NCBI GenBank assembly: GCA_021828745.1
Contig: JAJZDE010000002.1
Location: 1 to 49,526 of the forward strand
Source: Pseudomonadota bacterium
GTDB lineage: Bacteria > Pseudomonadota > Gammaproteobacteria > Burkholderiales > Ferrovaceae
Reading direction: 5' to 3'
DNA length: 49,526 nt
Shown here: piece by piece, positions 21,313-30,175 of the stretch
Layout: each line of letters begins with the position of its first letter
Numbering within the stretch: the stretch's first letter is position 1
Translations under genes and position numbers: made by a program
The notes under the pieces: model-generated
Databases searched by the model: none
What the model was told of the DNA's origin: nothing
What the model saw: the letters and a program-made list of their open reading frames with translations, nothing else

Positions 21313-22989
21313 ATGTACCAATATGATGAAATAGACCAGCGTCTGGTCGAGGAACGGGTAGCCCGTTTTCGGGACCAGACCCGGCGCTTTCTGGCGGGAG
21401 AATTGTCTGAAGATGATTTTCGCCCCTTTCGTCTTCAGAACGGTCTGTATATTCAGCGGCATGCGCCCATGTTGCGGGTGGCCATTCCCTACGGTGTGCT
21501 GAGCGCTTCCCAGTTGAGGCGCCTGGCCTGGATCGCGCGCACCCATGACCGGGGCGTGGGCCATTTCACCACCCGTCAGAATATTCAGTACAACTGGGTC
21601 AAACTGCCCGAAGTTCCGGACATTCTGGCCGCGCTGGCTGAAGTCCAGATGCATGCCACGCAAACCAGCGGGAATTGTGTGCGCAATACCACCACCGACC
21701 ATTTCGCCGGTGTGGCTGCAGACGAACTGGTCGATCCGCGCGTCACCTGCGAACTGATTCGTCAATGGTCTACCGGGCATCCGGAGTTTGCCTTCTTGCC
21801 GCGCAAGTTCAAGATTGCCGTCAATGGGGCGCGCGCAGACCGTGCTGCGACGGGGGTTCATGACATCGGGTTGCAGGCGGTGCAGGATGCAGTGCAGGGT
21901 CTGGGGTATCGGGTGCAGGTGGGGGGCGGGTTGGGACGGACCCCCATGGTGGGCGAGGTCGTCCGGGAGTTCCTGCCGGCCCGTCATCTATTGACCTATC
22001 TCGATGCCATCCTGCGCGTGTACAACCGCTATGGGCGACGGGACAACAAGTACAAGGCGCGTATCAAAATTCTCGTCAAAGCCATGACCGTGGAGCGTTT
22101 TCGGCGGGAAGTGGAAACGGAATGGGAGCACTGGAAGGATGGTCCTGCCACTTTGGTGGAGGAGGAAGTGGCGCGGATCGAAGCGCGGCTCAAGAAACCG
22201 GCCTATCGGGTTCTCCCGGCGGGGATTCCGGCTGCGCTGGCCGCGCGTCTGCATCACGATACGGACTTTGCCACCTGGTTCCGCCAGAATCTTCATCCCC
22301 ACAAGGTGCCGGGGTATACCAACGTCGTCCTGTCTCTCAAAAGCCCGGATCAGCCTCCGGGGGACGCCAGCGCCGCGCAGATGGATGCGATTGCCGACTG
22401 GTCGGAACGCTTCGGCTTCGGAGAAATCCGGGTCAGCCACGAGCAGAACCTGATCTTGCCCGATGTGGCCCTGAGCGACCTGCCGGCACTGTACGATGCC
22501 CTATGCCCCTGGAAACTGGCGACTCCCAATGTGGGATTGCTCACCAACATCATCGCCTGCCCCGGGGGAGATTACTGCGCCCTGGCCAATGCGCGCTCCC
22601 TGCCGTTGGCCCAGGCCCTGCAGGACAAGTTTGCCGACGCGGCCTGGGTGCGTGCCCTGGGTCCCGTCGATCTCAATATTTCCGGGTGCATGAATTCCTG
22701 TGGACACCACCATGTGGGTCATATCGGCATTCTGGGCGTGGACAAGCATGGGCGCGAGTACTACCAGATTTCCATTGGCGGGGCGCAGGCGCCGGCACGC
22801 CTGGGCAAGGTCATCGGTCCCTCCCTCGCTCCGGAAGAAGTCCCGGATGCCCTCCAGGCCATGCTCGAGGCATACCTGAAACTACGACTGAGCGACGCAG
22901 AAAAATTTGTGGATACGGTGGAAAGAGTGGGGATTGTACCTTTCCGTGACGCCGTCTATGCACCCAATCAGGAGGCGGCCTGTGCGTGA
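21313..22989 (+). CDS. cysI: Sulfite reductase, siroheme/Fe4S4 hemoprotein (CysI-type)
   Basis: The 558-residue nitrite/sulfite reductase-family protein has two ferredoxin-like halves. HFTTRQNIQYNWV and TSGNCVRN are active-site segments. The coupled siroheme-4Fe4S site uses C416 and C422 (CPGGDYC) and C459 and C463 (CMNSC). It reduces sulfite to sulfide with six electrons. Start ATG 21313 follows GGAGAAGA; an in-frame GTG at 21298 is less likely. No flavoprotein CysJ gene is adjacent, so electrons may come from another donor. The neighbouring sulfur genes make sulfite the likely substrate rather than nitrite. Confidence 0.93.
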   Translation: MYQYDEIDQRLVEERVARFRDQTRRFLAGELSEDDFRPFRLQNGLYIQRHAPMLRVAIPYGVLSASQLRRLAWIARTHDRGVGHFTTRQNIQYNWVKLPEVPDILAALAEVQMHATQTSGNCVRNTTTDHFAGVAADELVDPRVTCELIRQWSTGHPEFAFLPRKFKIAVNGARADRAATGVHDIGLQAVQDAVQGLGYRVQVGGGLGRTPMVGEVVREFLPARHLLTYLDAILRVYNRYGRRDNKYKARIKILVKAMTVERFRREVETEWEHWKDGPATLVEEEVARIEARLKKPAYRVLPAGIPAALAARLHHDTDFATWFRQNLHPHKVPGYTNVVLSLKSPDQPPGDASAAQMDAIADWSERFGFGEIRVSHEQNLILPDVALSDLPALYDALCPWKLATPNVGLLTNIIACPGGDYCALANARSLPLAQALQDKFADAAWVRALGPVDLNISGCMNSCGHHHVGHIGILGVDKHGREYYQISIGGAQAPARLGKVIGPSLAPEEVPDALQAMLEAYLKLRLSDAEKFVDTVERVGIVPFRDAVYAPNQEAACA

Positions 22990-23479
22990 AGTCGTGGTGA
23001 ATCGTCAGATCGTGCCGGATACCTGGGTCCGGTTCAGCCCGGAGCAAAGTGAGGCAGGCGGGGATCGGCTGTATCGTCTCGAGGAATGGCTGGCGGTACG
23101 GGCACAGGCCAGGGAGGGGCGGGTCGGGTTATGGGTGGAGACTGACCAGGAGCCGGAGGCTCTGCGCCCCTATCTGCCGGAGGTGGCCCTGATCGCGATC
23201 CATATCGACAGTTTTACCGATGGACGGGGACATAGCCTGGGACGCTTGTTGCGCGAGGTTTATGGCTATCGAGGCGAGATTCGGGCGGTGGGCGACGTGA
23301 TCCAGGATACGGTCAATGAACTGGAACGCTGTGGCTTCAACGGGTTTTCACCCCGACCGGGAGAAACGGCCGACCATCTCCTGCGCGGTCTGGGACTGTT
23401 CAGCGAGGCCTATCAAATCTCGGTGGAACGACCCGAGCCCTTGTTTCGGCGGCGGTTGTCCCACCGTTCCGGAGGTTGA
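22982..23479 (+). CDS. DUF934 protein linked to sulfite reductase
   Basis: The 165-residue product contains RPYLPEVALIAIHIDSFTDGRG, LLREVYGYRGEIRAVGDVIQDTVNELERCGF and FSEAYQ, typical of the DUF934 family found between cysI and cysH in many proteobacteria. Its biochemical role is unsettled; context suggests help to sulfite reductase. GTG 22982 overlaps the cysI stop by eight bases and has AGGAGG six bases upstream. The longer frame from 22907 lies inside cysI. The stop is one base before the cysH ATG. Confidence 0.88.
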   Translation: MREVVVNRQIVPDTWVRFSPEQSEAGGDRLYRLEEWLAVRAQAREGRVGLWVETDQEPEALRPYLPEVALIAIHIDSFTDGRGHSLGRLLREVYGYRGEIRAVGDVIQDTVNELERCGFNGFSPRPGETADHLLRGLGLFSEAYQISVERPEPLFRRRLSHRSGG

Positions 23480-23480
23480 C

Positions 23481-24185
23481 ATGCCGATTTCCCGAATCGA
23501 TCAGTTGGAACGAGATTTGCGGGCGTGGTCGTTGCGTACGCCGGCCTTGTCGTTGGCCAGCAGTCTGGGTGCCGAGGACATGGTGATCACCGACCTGATT
23601 TGCCGTAAAAATTTGCCGATCCGTATTTTTACCCTGGATACGGGGCGTTTGCCGGAGGCGACCTATCGCCTGTTGGACCGGATTTTCGAGCATTATGGAC
23701 GACGCATCGAAGTATTCTGGCCCACCCCGGAGGATGTGGAGGCATTGGTCAAGGAACAGGGCGTCAACGGGTTCTATCATGGTTTGGCAGCGCGTCGTGC
23801 CTGTTGCGCCGCGCGTAAGGTGAAGCCGCTGGCCCGTGCCCTGTCCGGGCAGCAGGGCTGGATCACCGGGTTGAGGCGGGATCAGTCACCCACGCGTGGT
23901 GATCTCGTCACTGAAACCTGGGACGAAGGGCATCGATTGATGAAATACAGTCCCTTGTTGGACTGGAGTCGGGAAGAGGTCTGGGCTGTACTGGAAGAAT
24001 ACCGGGTGCCCTATAACGCATTGCATGACCAGCACTATGCCAGCATCGGTTGTGCTCCCTGTACGCGCGCGATCCAGCCGGGGGAGGATGAGCGGGCCGG
24101 ACGGTGGTGGTGGGAATCTTCCGACAGCAAGGAATGTGGATTACATGTGGCCTCGGAAGCAGAAAAGGCCACCCAGGCATCATGA
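23481..24185 (+). CDS. cysH: Assimilatory adenylylsulfate (APS) reductase
   Basis: The 234-residue protein has SLGAEDMV, TLDTGRLPEATY and GLRRDQSPTR, the nucleotide-binding segments of the PAPS/APS reductases. Four cysteines, C108-C109 and C191/C194 (GCAPC), form the 4Fe-4S site typical of the APS-using subgroup (EC 1.8.4.10) and missing from E. coli PAPS reductase. C219 in ECGLH is the catalytic thiol. It reduces APS to sulfite and AMP with thioredoxin. ATG 23481 follows GGAGG by five bases; the frame from 23316 lies in the upstream gene. No APS kinase is therefore needed for assimilation. Confidence 0.94.
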   Translation: MPISRIDQLERDLRAWSLRTPALSLASSLGAEDMVITDLICRKNLPIRIFTLDTGRLPEATYRLLDRIFEHYGRRIEVFWPTPEDVEALVKEQGVNGFYHGLAARRACCAARKVKPLARALSGQQGWITGLRRDQSPTRGDLVTETWDEGHRLMKYSPLLDWSREEVWAVLEEYRVPYNALHDQHYASIGCAPCTRAIQPGEDERAGRWWWESSDSKECGLHVASEAEKATQAS

Positions 24186-24202
24186 AAGGAGAAAGCGGTT
24201 CC

Positions 24203-25159
24203 ATGAAGTCACCCCAAGCAGCAACACTTACTTCCCTCACTTCGTCCGGCGGTGGCGCCTGGGCGCCCTGGGATCATCTCGACCGGCTGGAGTCGGAAGC
24301 CATTCATATCCTGCGTGAAGTGGTGGCTCAATGCACCCGCCCGGTCCTCCTCTTTTCGGGAGGCAAGGATTCCATGGTGCTCCTGCATCTGGCGCGCAAG
24401 GCCTTTCACCCTCAGCGCATTCCCTTCCCATTGATGCATGTGGATACCGGGCATAATTTTCCGGAAGTCATCGTCTTTCGCGATCAGGTCGTCAAAAGTT
24501 TGGGGGCGGACCTGATCGTGCGCTCGGTGGAAGAGTCCATTCGGCAGGGCCGTGCACGTGTGCGCTTCGAGTCGGACAGCCGGAATGCGTTGCAGGCGGT
24601 CACCCTGGTGGATGCCATCCATGAGTTCGGATTCGATGCCTGCCTGGGGGGGGCTCGTCGGGATGAGGAAAAGGCACGGGCCAAGGAAAGAATTTTTTCC
24701 TTCCGGGATGAATTCGGCGGCTGGGACCCGAAAAACCAGCGGCCCGAGTTATGGGACCTTTACAACGCCCACGTCCATCCCGGTGAAAACATGCGGGTTT
24801 TCCCCATCAGCAACTGGACCGAGGCCGATGTCTGGGAGTATATCGCCCGTGAGCGATTGGACCTGCCTTCCCTGTATTTTGCCCATCGCCGGGAAGTCGT
24901 GGCGCGCGGAGATCAGTGGATCCCCGTCACGCCCCTGACTCAGCCGAAGGCGGGAGAACAGGTGGAGGAACGCTGGGTACGTTTCCGTACCGTGGGGGAT
25001 ATGACCTGCACCTGCCCGGTCCCCTCCGAGGCCCATACCCTGGAGGACATCTTGCGCGAGACGGCCACCAGTACCCTGACCGAACGGGGCGCGACTCGTA
25101 CCGACGATCAGACTTCCGAAGCTTCCATGGAACTGCGTAAGAAACAAGGTTATTTTTGA
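24203..25159 (+). CDS. cysD: Sulfate adenylyltransferase subunit 2
   Basis: The 318-residue ATP-sulfurylase catalytic subunit has the PP-loop LFSGGKDSMVLLHLA, HVDTGHNFPEVI, GGARRDEEKARAKERIFSFRD and MTCTCPV, diagnostic for CysD. With CysN it makes APS from ATP and sulfate. ATG 24203 follows AAAGGAG; ATG 24182, overlapping the cysH stop, is possible and adds seven residues. The N-terminus (residues 1-20, Ser/Thr/Gly-rich) is longer than in E. coli. The gene ends inside the earliest possible cysN start. Confidence 0.95.
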   Translation: MKSPQAATLTSLTSSGGGAWAPWDHLDRLESEAIHILREVVAQCTRPVLLFSGGKDSMVLLHLARKAFHPQRIPFPLMHVDTGHNFPEVIVFRDQVVKSLGADLIVRSVEESIRQGRARVRFESDSRNALQAVTLVDAIHEFGFDACLGGARRDEEKARAKERIFSFRDEFGGWDPKNQRPELWDLYNAHVHPGENMRVFPISNWTEADVWEYIARERLDLPSLYFAHRREVVARGDQWIPVTPLTQPKAGEQVEERWVRFRTVGDMTCTCPVPSEAHTLEDILRETATSTLTERGATRTDDQTSEASMELRKKQGYF

Positions 25160-25182
25160 AGAAAAATATTGGAATCAGTGAC

Positions 25183-26448
25183 ATGGAAAATAAACTGAAG
25201 AACTGTCAAGAACTTTTGAGATTCATTACTTGCGGTTCCGTGGATGATGGAAAAAGTACCCTGATCGGACGTTTGCTGCTCGACAGCCGGTCGGTACTGG
25301 CGGATCAATGGGCCGCCATCGAAGCTACCTCCACGCGCCGTGGCCAGTCTCAGGTGGATTTGTCCCTGCTGACCGATGGACTGCAGGCGGAGCGCGAGCA
25401 AGGGATTACCATCGACGTGGCATATCGTTACTTCAGTACGCCGGCGCGCCGTTTCATCATCGCGGATACCCCGGGTCATGCCCAGTACACGCGCAACATG
25501 GTGACGGGGGCCAGCACGGCGGATTTGGCGATTCTGTTGCTGGATGTGCGCAAGGGCGTGGTGGAACAAACTCGTCGGCATGCGCAGATCGTACGCTTGC
25601 TGGGGATTCGCAAGGTGGTGATCGCCGTCAACAAGATGGATCTGGTGGCGTATGGCCAGGAGGCTTTTGAGCGGGTCAAGCAGGAATTTCTGAATTTTTC
25701 GGAACCCCTGGATTTCCGGGATATCGTTTTTATCCCGTTGAGCGCATTGAATGGCGATGGCGTAGTGCTCCATGGGGAGCACATGCCCTGGTATGCCGGT
25801 CCAACCCTGCTTGAATTGCTGGAGACGGTGGTTCTGGACGAAGAGATTTTGAACACAAGTTTTAGATTTCCAATTCAGTTGGTTACGAGACTTTCTGAAG
25901 AAAACGGGGAAGAGCGGCGGGGCGCGCAGGGGCGGGTGGAAAGTGGCACGGTGGCGGTGGGAGACGAGGTCCTCCTGCTGCCCTCCGGGCGAACGAGCCG
26001 TGTTTCCGCAATCGAGACCTACGCCGGACGAATTTCCCAAGCGCGGGCAGGACAGTCGATCACCCTGGTGCTGACCGATCAGATCGATATGTCGCGTGGG
26101 GATATGATTGCCAGTGTCGCGCATCCGCCCAGGATCGGCAAAAACTTCGAAGCCCTGGTGTGCTGGTTTTCCCACCTGCCTTATGATTCGGCACGCCGTC
26201 TCCTGATCCAGCAAACCACCCGTTGCATACAAGGCAAGATAGAGACCGTCAGCGCCCGTCTGGATATCCAGACCTCCCAATTGATCCCCTCTCCGGCGCA
26301 GGTGACCATGAACGACCTGGTGCATATGGGGTTCAAGGTTCAGCAGCCCTTGGCTTTTGACCGCTATGAGGACAATCGCACGACGGGCAGTTTCATCCTC
26401 GTCGATGCGCTGACCCATGATACGGTGGCGGCGGGCATGATCGTTTAA
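25183..26448 (+). CDS. cysN: Sulfate adenylyltransferase subunit 1 (GTPase)
   Basis: The 421-residue EF-Tu-like GTPase has P-loop GSVDDGKS (18-25), the switch EREQGITIDVAYRYF, DTPGH and NKMD, followed by beta-barrel domains. GTP hydrolysis drives APS formation by CysD. There is no C-terminal CysC (APS kinase) domain, matching the APS-type CysH. ATG 25183 is preferred; an in-frame TTG at 25156 overlaps the cysD stop. The stretch at about 25840-25910 is AT-rich compared with the rest of the gene but the frame stays open. Confidence 0.94.
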   Translation: MENKLKNCQELLRFITCGSVDDGKSTLIGRLLLDSRSVLADQWAAIEATSTRRGQSQVDLSLLTDGLQAEREQGITIDVAYRYFSTPARRFIIADTPGHAQYTRNMVTGASTADLAILLLDVRKGVVEQTRRHAQIVRLLGIRKVVIAVNKMDLVAYGQEAFERVKQEFLNFSEPLDFRDIVFIPLSALNGDGVVLHGEHMPWYAGPTLLELLETVVLDEEILNTSFRFPIQLVTRLSEENGEERRGAQGRVESGTVAVGDEVLLLPSGRTSRVSAIETYAGRISQARAGQSITLVLTDQIDMSRGDMIASVAHPPRIGKNFEALVCWFSHLPYDSARRLLIQQTTRCIQGKIETVSARLDIQTSQLIPSPAQVTMNDLVHMGFKVQQPLAFDRYEDNRTTGSFILVDALTHDTVAAGMIV

Positions 26449-26518
26449 GGAAGCCTGCGCACAGCACGGCTCGAATCGAGTACCATGACAGTTGGGCCAT
26501 CACCGAGGAATTTTGCTC

Positions 26519-26728
26519 ATGAAAATCGCATTCTGTGGAGGAGTTCTCGCTCTGCTGTTGTTGACGGCGTGTGAGAACACCAAGACCAAGGAGTATTACC
26601 TGGATCATCCCGATGAGATTGCTTCAGACCTTTCCGAATGCCAGAAATCGGGCAAAAATACTTACAACTGTAACCAGGCGACTCTCGCCCAATATCAATT
26701 GAAACCCAAGGCTCCACAGACACCATGA
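26519..26728 (+). CDS. Small lipoprotein, EexN-like
   Basis: The 69-residue protein has a basic start (MK), a hydrophobic stretch and lipobox LLTAC, so it should be lipidated at Cys18. The mature part CENTKTKEYYLDHPDEIASDL with two further cysteines resembles the small EexN-type lipoproteins (YYL.HP...., .C...., .C). EexN proteins act in plasmid entry exclusion, but chromosomal relatives are of unknown role. GAGGAA lies upstream. Its stop overlaps the start of the LOV-GGDEF-EAL gene (ATGA, 26725-26728), so the two are translationally coupled. Confidence 0.75.
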   Translation: MKIAFCGGVLALLLLTACENTKTKEYYLDHPDEIASDLSECQKSGKNTYNCNQATLAQYQLKPKAPQTP

Positions 26729-29295
26729 GCAAGAGCGTCACCGACGCATCCCGGGAAGTGGAGTCCCTCCAGGAAGATATTTGGGCTGTGGCGAGGGAAA
26801 AACGCATGCATGAGATCATCCTGAAAATTGCCAGTGATGGTCTCCATGTTCTGGACGCCAAAGGCCTTCTGGTCACCATGAGTGACTCCTTTTGTGCGTC
26901 TTTGGGTTATGAACGCAGTGAATTGCTGGGAAAGCACATTTCCTTCTGGGATGCGTCCTTCCAGCCGGGGGCTTTTGAGGAGCGCGTGGGTTCATTGCAG
27001 GAAATGAATGACCTGACCTTTGAAAGTCAGCACCGACGCAAGAATGGTCAGGTCATCGATGTGGAAGTGCATGCGCGTGGATTTCAGGTGGAGGGAGAGG
27101 GTCTGTTGTTCTGTTCTTCCCGCGATATTTCTGCGCGCAAGCAATCCGAATCCCTGATCCGGCTTCAGGCTGGGGCCCTGAACAACAGCGTCAATGCCAT
27201 TGCCATTGCCGATGCCACCTTGCCCGATTTTCCCCTGGTGTATGTCAACCCGGCTTTTGAACGGATTACGGGTTATTCGTCGGTGGAGGCCATCGGGCGC
27301 AACTGCCGCTTTCTCCAAAGGGATGACCGCGCCCAGCCGGAGTTGATGGCCGTGCGCGTCGCCCTGACGAGCGGGGTTCCCGTCAAGGCGACGGTGCGTA
27401 ATTACCGCAAGGATGGCGGCATGTTCTGGAATCGTTTCCAGATTGCGCCCGTCCACGATAAAGACGGTGGATTGACTCACTTTGTGGCCATCATCAACGA
27501 TGTGACCGAGCGCAAGTTATCCGATGATTACATTCGTCTGGTTTCGCAGGTATTTCTGCATGCCGACGAAAGCATCTTCATCACGGATCCCGAGGGGCAT
27601 ATCATCGAGGCCAACCCGGCTTTTACGCGGACCACCGGTTACAGTCGTGCGGAGGTGCTGGGACGAACCCCCGGATTTCTTCAGTCAGGACATCACGATC
27701 CGGATTTTTTCTCCAATTTGTGGACCAAGGTTCTGGAACAGGGGCATTGGTCCGGGGAAATCTGGAATCGGCGCAAGAACGGCGAAATCTATCCGGATAA
27801 ACTGACCTTGTCGGTGGTGCGCAATGAGGATGAGACCATCCTCAGTATCGTCTGCGTGTCCTCCGATATCACGGTGCTCAAGGCACACCAGAACGAATTG
27901 GAAATGATTGCGCTGCACGATGTTCTGACCGGACTACCCAACCGTGCCCTGCTCAACGATCGGCTGAGCATGGCTCTGGCCGACGCCCGCCGTTTCGGTA
28001 AAAAAATGGCCCTCTGTTTCATCGATCTGGATGGGTTCAAACCGATCAATGACCAGTTTGGTCATGACCGGGGAGATCAAGTCCTGGTGACCGTGGCCCA
28101 GCGCATGACCGCCACCCTGCGCGCCACGGATACCGTGGCGCGGTTGGGCGGCGACGAATTCGTGGTGGTATTGTCCGAGGTCAGCAACGACCAGGAATTG
28201 ATCGCCACCCTGCAACGGATCATGGCTGCCATTGCCTTGCCCCATACCTTTGGGGATCAGGAAGTGGTGGTGTCTTCAAGTTTGGGCGTGACGGTTTACC
28301 CGGATGACGAGGTGGATGCCGAAACCCTTTTGCGCCATGCCGATCAGGCCATGTATCGAGCCAAGGGGAAAGGGCGCAACTGTTTTCATTTCTTCGATGT
28401 GGTCGACGAGCGTAACGCGCATCTGCGCACGGAAGGACGAACCCGGGTGGAGCAGGCTCTGGAGAGTCATGAATTTGAACTGTATTATCAACCCAAGGTG
28501 AATCTCGGCACGGGACAAATACTGGGGGTGGAAGCCCTGATTCGCTGGAATCATCCGCAGCAGGGCGTACTGCTGCCCAGGGAATTCCTGCCCATGATAG
28601 AAAATACAGACGTTGAAACACGGATTTCCGAGTGGGTCATCGAAAGTGCCTTCAAACAACGGGAAGACTGGAAGGCCGTCGGACTGGACTTTGGGGTCAG
28701 CGTCAATCTGCCGGCCCGTCATTTGCATACGCCTGGATTTTCCGAATTCATCGGTCGGATGATGCAACGCTATCCCACCGACCGGACCCTCAATTTTGAA
28801 CTTGAAGTGCTTGAGTCCATGGCCTTGTGGGATATTCCCCAAGTCACTCAGGCCATGGAAGCCTGCCGTCGGCATGGGGTGAGTTTTGCCATCGATGACT
28901 TTGGGACAGGGTATGCGTCGCTGGATTATCTCCGGCGTTTGCCGGTGAACGTGATCAAGATAGATCAGAGTTTCATTCGGGACATGTTGACCGATCGGGA
29001 GGATCTTGCGATCGTGGAAGTGGTGATCAACCTGGCTGAGGTGTTTCGCAAGGAGGCCATTGCGGAGGGCGTGGAGACGGAAGAGCAGGGAATTGCCCTG
29101 ATTTGCCTCGGCTGTACTCAGGCCCAGGGTTTCGGTATTGCCCGACCCATGCCGGCACAGCGGGTGGCGGACTGGTGTCGACAATACCAGCCGCCCGTGT
29201 CCTGGCAGGAGGCCAGCAAAAATCGACCTGCACGGTTGACTTCCTTGCCCGACAAAATCGACTGGTCACAGTACACCCTGAGTTCCGCACGCTGA
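26725..29295 (+). CDS. PAS-LOV-PAS-GGDEF-EAL cyclic-di-GMP regulator
   Basis: The 856-residue soluble protein has PAS1 (about 28-138), PAS2 (145-263), PAS3 (268-385), GGDEF (395-560) and EAL (572-820). PAS2 is a LOV domain: GRNCRFLQ with flavin-adduct Cys194, plus N226 (NYRKDG) and N236 (FWN). The usual glutamine of the last strand (FVGxQ) is Ile257 here. GGDEF is intact at 475-479 with an RxxD inhibitory site (466-469). The EAL domain keeps EAL (603-605), DDFGTG (724-729), K745 and EGVE (781-784), so both synthesis and breakdown of c-di-GMP look possible. The first gene partner is the upstream lipoprotein. The 3' end abuts a convergent gene. Confidence 0.93.
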   Translation: MSKSVTDASREVESLQEDIWAVAREKRMHEIILKIASDGLHVLDAKGLLVTMSDSFCASLGYERSELLGKHISFWDASFQPGAFEERVGSLQEMNDLTFESQHRRKNGQVIDVEVHARGFQVEGEGLLFCSSRDISARKQSESLIRLQAGALNNSVNAIAIADATLPDFPLVYVNPAFERITGYSSVEAIGRNCRFLQRDDRAQPELMAVRVALTSGVPVKATVRNYRKDGGMFWNRFQIAPVHDKDGGLTHFVAIINDVTERKLSDDYIRLVSQVFLHADESIFITDPEGHIIEANPAFTRTTGYSRAEVLGRTPGFLQSGHHDPDFFSNLWTKVLEQGHWSGEIWNRRKNGEIYPDKLTLSVVRNEDETILSIVCVSSDITVLKAHQNELEMIALHDVLTGLPNRALLNDRLSMALADARRFGKKMALCFIDLDGFKPINDQFGHDRGDQVLVTVAQRMTATLRATDTVARLGGDEFVVVLSEVSNDQELIATLQRIMAAIALPHTFGDQEVVVSSSLGVTVYPDDEVDAETLLRHADQAMYRAKGKGRNCFHFFDVVDERNAHLRTEGRTRVEQALESHEFELYYQPKVNLGTGQILGVEALIRWNHPQQGVLLPREFLPMIENTDVETRISEWVIESAFKQREDWKAVGLDFGVSVNLPARHLHTPGFSEFIGRMMQRYPTDRTLNFELEVLESMALWDIPQVTQAMEACRRHGVSFAIDDFGTGYASLDYLRRLPVNVIKIDQSFIRDMLTDREDLAIVEVVINLAEVFRKEAIAEGVETEEQGIALICLGCTQAQGFGIARPMPAQRVADWCRQYQPPVSWQEASKNRPARLTSLPDKIDWSQYTLSSAR

Positions 29296-29757
29296 TCAGT
29301 GTATGGTGCCCGTGTTGCTTTCATCCGGGCCGGTCATCTCTCCTTCTTCTGCCGAGGCGGGAGAAGAACTCTCGAAAACCACGATGGTGGGACTCCCGGT
29401 GACCATGGGTGTTTTTTCTTCGGAAACGTTCAGGTGGGTCAGGACGGATTGAATCAGTTTCAGTTGAAAAATGGTGAGCGCCTGCAGAGTGGCCACCAGG
29501 ACGACTGGAGAGGTCTGAGCTGAAAGGGGCGAGGTCAGGCGTGACAGGGCTTCGTCCAGGGGGACGGCAGGATCCTGGGCACCGGTCTGCAACGGATCGC
29601 AAGCCGCAGGAGCCAGGAGGGTGGCACTCACCTGGGGAGACTGGCAATAGGGGCAGGTGACATACCCGCGCCCACGCTGGGCTGAAAAACTCTCTTCAGA
29701 AGCAAACCAGCCTTCAAACCCATGCCCCAAAGCACACTTCAGCGAATAAAGAACCAT
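29296..29757 (-). CDS. DUF1178 family protein
   Basis: The 153-residue product begins MVLYSLKCALGHGFEGWFASEESF and has a CPYC pair (with C8), matching the DUF1178 pattern of a small zinc-ribbon-like N-terminus followed by a variable low-complexity linker and a helical region (VVLVATLQALTIFQLKLIQ). Function is unknown. ATG 29757 is chosen because the family starts here; the open frame continues upstream to 29982 only through the kinase remnant. The stop codon abuts that of the LOV gene, forming the palindrome TGATCA (29293-29298). Confidence 0.85.
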   Translation of the reverse strand: MVLYSLKCALGHGFEGWFASEESFSAQRGRGYVTCPYCQSPQVSATLLAPAACDPLQTGAQDPAVPLDEALSRLTSPLSAQTSPVVLVATLQALTIFQLKLIQSVLTHLNVSEEKTPMVTGSPTIVVFESSSPASAEEGEMTGPDESNTGTIH

Positions 29758-29834
29758 AAACCACACACCCAGAAAATGGACTGCCCATTTTAGCACGGAT
29801 TTTATGCTCTCCCTCCTGAGCAAACGGATGCACG

Positions 29835-29944
29835 ATGGGGTCCATGTTAACGATGGAGATTGAGGGCGACAATCCCTCCGTTTTTTTGGGGGGGAACGAG
29901 ACCTGAAAACAGGATCCCTGTCCGGTATCCGCCACGTAGAGCAG
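29835..29944 (-). pseudogene. Remnant of a histidine kinase 3' end (left repeat)
   Basis: Bases 29835-29923 are nearly identical to 33804-33892, covering the last codons and stop region of the kinase at 33815-35149. Bases 29917-29944 match 34035-34062 with two mismatches. Read on the minus strand, the G1-box coding VADTGQG is joined straight to the terminal SCFQVSF, dropping about 50 codons between two GGACAGGG copies. A frameshift follows at the poly-T/G run (29881-29894). It is a degenerate copy that marks the left edge of the cassette. Confidence 0.8.
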
Positions 29945-30040
29945 GGCGCCTCTGCTATCCTATGGGGTACAAGGAAAGCCATAACCAGAGAAAAACCGCT
30001 TCTGTCCCATCAGTCAGAAAGAGTTTCTAGGAGATATAGA

Positions 30041-30175
30041 ATGCCAACAATCAGCATGTCCTACCTGGACAGGAAATATCGATATATCACCAGAAACGCT
30101 TTACGACCAGTCTCAGCCAGCGTAATTTGTGCAAATCAAATCACAACTGGTTGGCGCAGCGGAGATTTAGCATGA
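30041..30175 (+). CDS. Small ORF (44 aa) coupled to the sulfotransferase
   Basis: ATG 30041 has AGGAG seven bases upstream. The frame encodes a 44-residue basic peptide starting MPTISMSYLDRKYRYITRN, with three tyrosines in the first 15 residues, and its TGA overlaps the sulfotransferase ATG (ATGA, 30172-30175). It is soluble with no membrane or signal segment. It may be a real small protein, a translation-coupling leader, or chance; no family is recognised. Confidence 0.5.
   Translation: MPTISMSYLDRKYRYITRNALRPVSASVICANQITTGWRSGDLA

Noticed and set aside
25150..26418. 422-codon minus-strand frame opposite cysN
   Set aside because: It is an antisense shadow of cysN.
29758..29982. N-terminal extension of the DUF1178 frame up to 29982
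   Set aside because: It is the degraded kinase remnant read in another frame; the DUF1178 family starts at 29757.
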